Assembly: GCA_005881275.1 (NCBI GenBank)
Contig: VBEF01000027.1
Coordinates: 1 to 51,547, forward strand
DNA from: Chloroflexota bacterium
GTDB taxonomy: Bacteria; Chloroflexota; Dormibacteria; Dormibacterales; Dormibacteraceae
DNA length: 51,547 nucleotides
Direction: 5' to 3'
This document shows, in pieces, positions 47,910 through 51,547 of this stretch. The notes under the pieces were generated by a model. It was not told the origin of the DNA. It did no database searches and saw nothing but the letters and a program-made list of their open reading frames with translations. Position numbers and translations under genes: made by a program. Position 1 is the stretch's first letter, and each line of letters starts with the position of its first letter.

Positions 47910-48623
47910 ATGAGCGATCTGGGAGAGGTTCTCGAACTGATGCACACGAGCTCGGACCGCTGGAGCTCACTACGGCTCCGCGGCCACGAATGGCGGCATT
48001 TGGAGACGTTCAGTCGAGCGTGGGAACACGCCTTCGGCGAGTTGAGAAAGAGCGCATCGGCAACTGTGATGTCGTTTCGGTTCGACAAGCCTGATGAACC
48101 TCATGAAGAGAGCCGCGAAGACTGGCGCGTATGGCTCGCGAAACCCGACAAGAGGAGGACCCAGTTTCTGGTCGGTGACCAGTTCGTTACGGCCGTGTTC
48201 ATCGGAGACCACTGGTGGAGTTGGTCACCTGACGCCTTCAGGACAAACGACGGAGCGCTGAACATCAACCATGGCTTCGGCCCGGCCGAAGGCCTGGTCA
48301 ACCCAGCCCGCCGCCTCGCTTCATTGCATTTGCGCTTCGAGGGACGGACGAGTCTGCTGTCTCGGCCCGCCTTTCTTGTCACCGCACTGCCTCATGTCGT
48401 CGAGCCGCAGGCTTTTGATCCCACGTTCCATTTGTTGGGCACCGGCGCGGATGTGTACAGACTGATCGTGGACGCCGAGGTTGGCATCTTGCTCCGCTGC
48501 CAAGCAGAGTTCGATGGCGAGCCGTTTCGCGTCATCGAGGTGGACGAGATCGGCGTCAATGAAATCCTTGCGAGAGAGACGTTCGACCCGGATCTTCTCC
48601 GCGCGGGCGTTATCGAATTCTGA
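47910..48623 (+). CDS. Hypothetical protein, possibly LolA/RseB-like fold
   Basis: The 237-residue protein begins MSDLGEVLELMHTSSDRWSS and is rich in beta-strand patterns (RTQFLVGDQFVTAVFIGDHW; VYRLIVDAEVGILLRCQAEF). Alternation of strands and the closing DGEPFRVIEVDEIGVNEI recall lipoprotein-localisation-factor-like folds. There is no signal peptide and the assignment is weak. ATG 47910 lies 29 bp after the DUF2255 gene. It converges on the VOC gene. Confidence 0.65.
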   Translation: MSDLGEVLELMHTSSDRWSSLRLRGHEWRHLETFSRAWEHAFGELRKSASATVMSFRFDKPDEPHEESREDWRVWLAKPDKRRTQFLVGDQFVTAVFIGDHWWSWSPDAFRTNDGALNINHGFGPAEGLVNPARRLASLHLRFEGRTSLLSRPAFLVTALPHVVEPQAFDPTFHLLGTGADVYRLIVDAEVGILLRCQAEFDGEPFRVIEVDEIGVNEILARETFDPDLLRAGVIEF

Positions 48624-48639
48624 TTGTCGTGACATAGAA

Positions 48640-49011
48640 CTATGCCCGCGCTGGCGCCTGCTGCACCGCCCACGAGTTCCCATCGGGGTCGCTGAAGAAG
48701 ATGAATGAACCCCAGGGATGTACCTGGACTTCGCTGGCTTTCACGCCGCGGCCCAATAGCTCCCGGCGAACAGCTTCGACGTCGTCTACGACAACCTGAA
48801 GCCCCTTCTGGGATCCAGGGGGCATCTCAGTAATGCCCACTCCCATCACGATTGAGCATGCCGATCCAGGCGGGGTGAGCTGCACGAAGCGCAGTTGATC
48901 GTTGACCTGGTGATCGTGGTCCAGATTGAAGCCGACCATGTCGACGTAGAACGATTTGGCGCGGTCGACATCGGTGACGGGCACGGGAACGAGTTCGAGC
49001 TTCATGTCCAT
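48640..49011 (-). CDS. VOC-superfamily (glyoxalase-like) protein
   Basis: The 123-residue single VOC module contains LVPVPVTDVDRAKSFYVDMV at the start, HPWGSFIFFSDPDGNSWAVQ at the end and GLQVVVDDVEAVRRELLGRG between. It resembles the bacterial glyoxalase/bleomycin-resistance-like group. Substrate unknown. ATG 49011 is used; ATG 49005 is an alternative. Confidence 0.88.
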   Translation of the reverse strand: MDMKLELVPVPVTDVDRAKSFYVDMVGFNLDHDHQVNDQLRFVQLTPPGSACSIVMGVGITEMPPGSQKGLQVVVDDVEAVRRELLGRGVKASEVQVHPWGSFIFFSDPDGNSWAVQQAPARA

Positions 49012-49032
49012 GACCCAAATCTAGTTGCTCAC

Positions 49033-49061
49033 GTGCGAACGTGTCCGAGACACGGCCGCAC
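49033..49061 (-). promoter_or_regulatory. Nested inverted repeat between VOC and carotenoid-like genes
   Basis: GTGCG (49033-49037) pairs with CGCAC (49057-49061) and inside it GTGTC (49041-49045) pairs with GACAC (49049-49053) around CGA. The two stems are separated by a 3-base internal loop. It lies 6 bp after the carotenoid-like gene's stop and 21 bp before the VOC start; it may be a weak terminator or an operator. Confidence 0.4.
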
Positions 49062-49067
49062 GCTCGT

Positions 49068-49583
49068 CTAGCGCGCTGCGGTCAATGCCTCTCTCGTTAC
49101 GGGCGTCGCTCCTTGAGCTGCTGTTTCGGGAGCTGTAGCTGGGGCTTGGATCAACCTCACCGCCGACAGGGCAACAGCAAAGAGTATCGTGTAGAGGCTA
49201 ACGATCGCAACAGATTCGGCGATGTTCCTTGTCTGCCAGACCACTCCGGCCGCATCGGTGACCTGCGAATTGCGTCCGCCTATCACGAACGTAAGAACGG
49301 GCGTCAGGCCCATAACCGCATACCAGGAAGACTTCGGTCCGAGAGCATCGGTGTAGTGGTAGTGACCGAAGGGAAAGCCGGTCAGGATGCTCGTGTTTTC
49401 CAGTATGTTGCTCACGGCGAGACAGATGGCGACGAATGCCACGATGCCGCTCCAGCCGTAGCGGACGGCTCCGTGAACGAGCGCAAAGGCAACCGAGATC
49501 AACAGCACGACGGCGATGGGGATGCCGAGCCCGAACGTGATGTTCGCAACCAGGGTTACGACGTAAGCTGCAGCGGTATCCAG
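49068..49583 (-). CDS. Carotenoid-biosynthesis-like (DUF422/CruF-type) membrane protein, start uncertain
   Basis: The frame encodes several transmembrane helices and the family-like motif ILENTSILTGFPFGHYHYTD. Conserved-looking sequence (DPLDTAAAYVVTLVAN) extends upstream of the first canonical start, GTG 49508, but the frame back to the NmrA gene's TGA (49616-49614) contains no ATG, GTG or TTG. CTG 49583 is the best candidate and gives 171 residues. The C-terminal half of CruF-type proteins is missing or divergent, so this could be a shortened or decaying gene. Confidence 0.6.
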   Translation of the reverse strand: MDTAAAYVVTLVANITFGLGIPIAVVLLISVAFALVHGAVRYGWSGIVAFVAICLAVSNILENTSILTGFPFGHYHYTDALGPKSSWYAVMGLTPVLTFVIGGRNSQVTDAAGVVWQTRNIAESVAIVSLYTILFAVALSAVRLIQAPATAPETAAQGATPVTREALTAAR

Positions 49584-49613
49584 AGGATCGCTGTAATCAG
49601 CCCCTTGTTTCTC

Positions 49614-50270
49614 TCAGCCACGTTCGACCACCTCCAACGAGACCTCTTCTTGGGTTCGAGTCCGCTCGGTGATCCCGACGCTGCGATGGTTGAATTGGAT
49701 GTTGGTGGCAGCCCTGACCATCCACCCTGCCGCGTCCGCGCGCGAGACCCTGTCTGAAATCCTGCGCTTCGCGCCCACGGAAAGCACCTCCACCGATCCG
49801 CTCGCAGGGCCGTCCTTGAGCACGCTCGCGTAGATGATCGTCCAATCGAGGTCGCTCTGCCGGAGCAGTTGCTCGCCGGCGGTCTTGTCCTTGATGACGG
49901 CGCCCATGGCGACTCCGGTGAGCAACCGAGTCACAGCGCCGAGGCGTTCCCGTTCGACGAAAAAGGACGACAGGACGACGACTCGTCTGAGTCCCGTCAT
50001 GTGGGCGGCTTCGACGATTGCCCGGGTTGAGTCGACGATCACCGATCCCGCGCCGCCGAGCGTGCTCAGCACCGCGTCAGCGCCCTCGAGCGCCCTCGCG
50101 ACATCTGCTGCATCAGTGGCCTTGCCCGCGAGCACGCGAAGGCTGGAGTCGCGAAACGTCAGCTTCTCGGGCGTGCGGACAAGCGCGGTGACGGTGTGGC
50201 CGGTGGCGAGCGCCTGCTCGACCACGAGGCGGCCAGTACGGCCGGTGGCTCCAAGGACTACGAGATTCAT
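49614..50270 (-). CDS. NAD(P)-binding NmrA/SDR-like protein
   Basis: The 218-residue Rossmann protein starts MNLVVLGATGRTGRLVVEQA with the GxxGxxG dinucleotide motif, followed by VLSTLGGAG and RVVVLSSFFV. It lacks the YxxxK catalytic pair of classical SDRs and is similar to NmrA/YwnB-like redox or quinone-response proteins. It is divergent from a MarR regulator, with two operator copies between them, so it is probably induced by a small molecule sensed by MarR. Confidence 0.9.
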   Translation of the reverse strand: MNLVVLGATGRTGRLVVEQALATGHTVTALVRTPEKLTFRDSSLRVLAGKATDAADVARALEGADAVLSTLGGAGSVIVDSTRAIVEAAHMTGLRRVVVLSSFFVERERLGAVTRLLTGVAMGAVIKDKTAGEQLLRQSDLDWTIIYASVLKDGPASGSVEVLSVGAKRRISDRVSRADAAGWMVRAATNIQFNHRSVGITERTRTQEEVSLEVVERG

Positions 50271-50293
50271 CGATTTCCGTCTGACCCCATTTC

Positions 50294-50344
50294 TTGAAGT
50301 TGAAGCTTCAAGTTGCTAGCCTGAATAAGTTGAAACGTCAAGTT
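50294..50344. promoter_or_regulatory. Overlapping divergent promoters with twin MarR operators
   Basis: Two 18-bp inverted repeats of form AAGTTGAAnCnTCAAGTT lie at 50297-50314 and 50327-50344, identical at 16 of 18 positions and 30 bp apart. Plus strand: TTGAAG (50294-50299), 17 bases, TAGCCT (50317-50322), leading to a start at about TTG 50330. Minus strand: TTGACG (50341-50336), 17 bases, TAGCAA (50318-50313), towards the NmrA-like gene. Each operator covers a promoter. Confidence 0.75.
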
Positions 50345-50866
50345 ATTCCAGCCGCCAAGCCGGTCCGGTGGCTGAACAACCACGAATGGAGCGCCTGGCT
50401 GCACCTGATGGCCACGTTCACCCTGCTGCCTGCGGCAATTGATTCCCAGCTGGAGCGAGAAGCCGGCATGAGCCACTTCGAGTTCGGCGTGATGGCGGCG
50501 CTGTCCCGGCAGCCTGGTCGGCGTCTTCAACTCAAAGACCTGGCTGTGGTCGCCAACGGGTCCCTGTCTCGGCTATCCCATGTGATCTCGCGACTCGAGC
50601 GGCAGGGATGGGTGCGCCGAATGAGCGGGGCCAACGGCCGCGCGACAAACGCCGAATTGACCGACAAGGGATACAGCAAGCTGATGAAGGCGGGTCCGAT
50701 TCACTTCGCGGAGGTTCGCCGGCTCGTATTCGACGTGCTGACGCCGGAGGAGGTGAAAGAGCTCAGGCGAGTGACCAGCCGAATCAACGCCGCTCTCATT
50801 CCCGAGACGAATCTAGGACCACTGGCGCGCCGGACCCGAGCAGGCGCGCTGCGCCAGTCGAGCTAA
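50330..50866 (+). CDS. MarR-family transcriptional regulator
   Basis: The 178-residue regulator has a winged helix-turn-helix: MSHFEFGVMAALSRQPGRRL, LKDLAVVANGSLSRLSHVIS, wing RRMSGANGRATNAELTDKG. The frame is open from TTG 50294, but that codon lies in the putative -35. TTG 50330 gives the family-like start shortly before VRWLNNHEWSAW, and the predicted transcript starts there, so it would be leaderless. Its 3' end overlaps the convergent DnaJ gene by 4 bases. It likely represses itself and the NmrA-like gene. Confidence 0.88.
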   Translation: MKRQVIPAAKPVRWLNNHEWSAWLHLMATFTLLPAAIDSQLEREAGMSHFEFGVMAALSRQPGRRLQLKDLAVVANGSLSRLSHVISRLERQGWVRRMSGANGRATNAELTDKGYSKLMKAGPIHFAEVRRLVFDVLTPEEVKELRRVTSRINAALIPETNLGPLARRTRAGALRQSS

Positions 50867-51489
50867 TGGCGCCTTTCCTTCGCTACCGGCTTCAGCTCGC
50901 CCTTCAACGCATCCTCATACGCGGCCCACAGCACCCCATACGCCGCCACCAAACCTTCCGGGCGAGGCTGACTCAGGGCCGCTTCGAAACGCTTCGTGTA
51001 CGCATGGTCGCCCAGTTCATCCCGCAGCAAGGCCTGACTCTGTGCCTCCCATTTCGACGCCGACGCGAGGTCCTTGCGCTTCTCAATCATCAGCCGGCCT
51101 CGGTTCATCATCTCCTCCAGGCGCGCGACGAAACCGTGCCGGTCGAATCCCTCCGGCGCGCGGGGCGGGCCCTCGCGGCTTACCGTCTTCCACTGGACCG
51201 GGCGGCCGTATGCCGGGGCCGACGCGGAGGGGCGCCAGCCAACTGCTGCCCGCTGTCGGTCGTATCCCGCGCGCTTGCTGCTGTTGGTCAGAACGTCGTG
51301 CGCCAGGTTGATCAACTTCGCGTGCTCGAGCGCGTCGGGATGGTTGCCGCGGTCAGGATGCCAGTACTTGAGCTGCCGCCGCCAGGCGGCGTGCAGTTCC
51401 GCCTCGGTTGCGTCCGGCGGGACGCCAAGCACAAAGTAGTAGTCGGCTAAGGGACGGCGGTCGTCAGGCGAGGCCGCACCTCCTTCGTG
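50863..51489 (-). CDS. J-domain (DnaJ-like) protein, start obscured by in-frame TGA
   Basis: The N-terminal J-domain (ADYYFVLGVPPDATEAELHA, WHPDRG with the HPD triad, NLAHDVLTNSSKRAGYD) is followed by about 110 residues of unknown helical sequence. The first canonical start, GTG 51432, falls inside J-domain helix I. Conserved residues DYYFVLG extend upstream to a TGA at 51492-51490, and in the same frame eight codons before that is ATG 51516 (MTRRDAGL). Either a rare start codon is used, or the gene carries a nonsense mutation or sequence error. I mark the open frame after the TGA. Confidence 0.75.
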   Translation of the reverse strand, partial: HEGGAASPDDRRPLADYYFVLGVPPDATEAELHAAWRRQLKYWHPDRGNHPDALEHAKLINLAHDVLTNSSKRAGYDRQRAAVGWRPSASAPAYGRPVQWKTVSREGPPRAPEGFDRHGFVARLEEMMNRGRLMIEKRKDLASASKWEAQSQALLRDELGDHAYTKRFEAALSQPRPEGLVAAYGVLWAAYEDALKGELKPVAKERRH

Positions 51490-51547
51490 TCACAGGCCAG
51501 CATCGCGTCGCGTCATGGTGATCCAAACCACGTAGTCAGTGCATCGC

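Noticed and set aside
51490-51516. Genetic-code change or selenocysteine at the in-frame TGA before the DnaJ domain
   Set aside because: TGA is used as a normal stop by many intact genes here, and no selenocysteine-insertion-like context or family precedent is visible.

Overview
The window is about 51.5 kb of high-GC, gene-dense bacterial DNA. Genes are short, tightly packed and often overlap by 1-4 bases (ATGA or TGATG junctions), and GTG and TTG starts are common. I see no rRNA, tRNA, CRISPR array, insertion sequence, integrase or phage gene, so it reads as ordinary chromosome. An F420/deazaflavin-type (Ddn-like) reductase, a SigJ-like sigma factor, exported lipoproteins and actinobacterial-style nucleoside salvage proteins suggest a soil bacterium of the Actinomycetota or Chloroflexota/Dormibacterota kind. 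That placement is inference.

Layout. 1-5.7 kb: end of a membrane protein, a small zinc-ribbon membrane protein, a CitA/CitB-type two-component system (minus), then a divergent ABC importer of the SsuABC/NMT1 class (plus) that ends at a clear terminator. 5.7-10.7 kb: small hypothetical genes, a zincin-like protein, an extradiol/glyoxalase-family dioxygenase, an ECF sigma factor followed by a membrane-anchored Asp-box propeller, and a HAD phosphatase. 10.7-23 kb: a nearly complete nucleoside uptake and salvage locus. It holds a BMP-type ABC importer, pyrimidine-nucleoside phosphorylase, uridine-phosphorylase-family enzyme, upp, adenosine deaminase, hypoxanthine phosphoribosyltransferase, deoC and two aldehyde-dehydrogenase genes that look like a split ALDH16. 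23-24.5 kb: a kelch-propeller lipoprotein and a small membrane metalloprotease-like protein.

24.6-30.2 kb is the most striking part. A CsoR copper-sensor gene with a recognisable operator leads a tight run of a DUF318-type metal permease with a His-rich tail, an esterase, two ATP-grasp ligases and a GCS2-type carboxylate-amine ligase. This looks like a metal-responsive operon that makes a small peptide-like or amide metabolite. 30.2-31.7 kb: a DUF5519 protein, a TetR regulator and a Ddn-like reductase behind a palindromic operator. 31.7-36.5 kb (minus): an overlapping operon of UBP-type zinc finger, cyclic-nucleotide-binding domain, FAD monooxygenase-like protein and a giant cyclase/NB-ARC/TPR protein. 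36.5-38.7 kb: a ChrB-domain protein and a TetR-controlled membrane protein with a near-consensus promoter.

38.8-51.5 kb: an MFS transporter, a CopC-CopD fusion, a SigJ-like sigma factor, a MarR-GNAT fusion with a 22-bp operator over its promoter, a tiny membrane protein, a MOSC protein, a DrrAB-like ABC exporter, a second cyclic-nucleotide-binding-fold protein, an alcohol dehydrogenase with a DUF2255 partner, a VOC protein, a carotenoid-biosynthesis-like membrane protein, an NmrA-like protein divergent from a MarR regulator with twin operators, and a DnaJ-domain protein at the edge. Four genes (adenosine deaminase, CopC-CopD, the carotenoid-like protein, DnaJ) have no ATG/GTG/TTG where their conserved N-termini require one. 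They probably use CTG or ATA reinitiation, or reflect start-codon mutation or sequence error.
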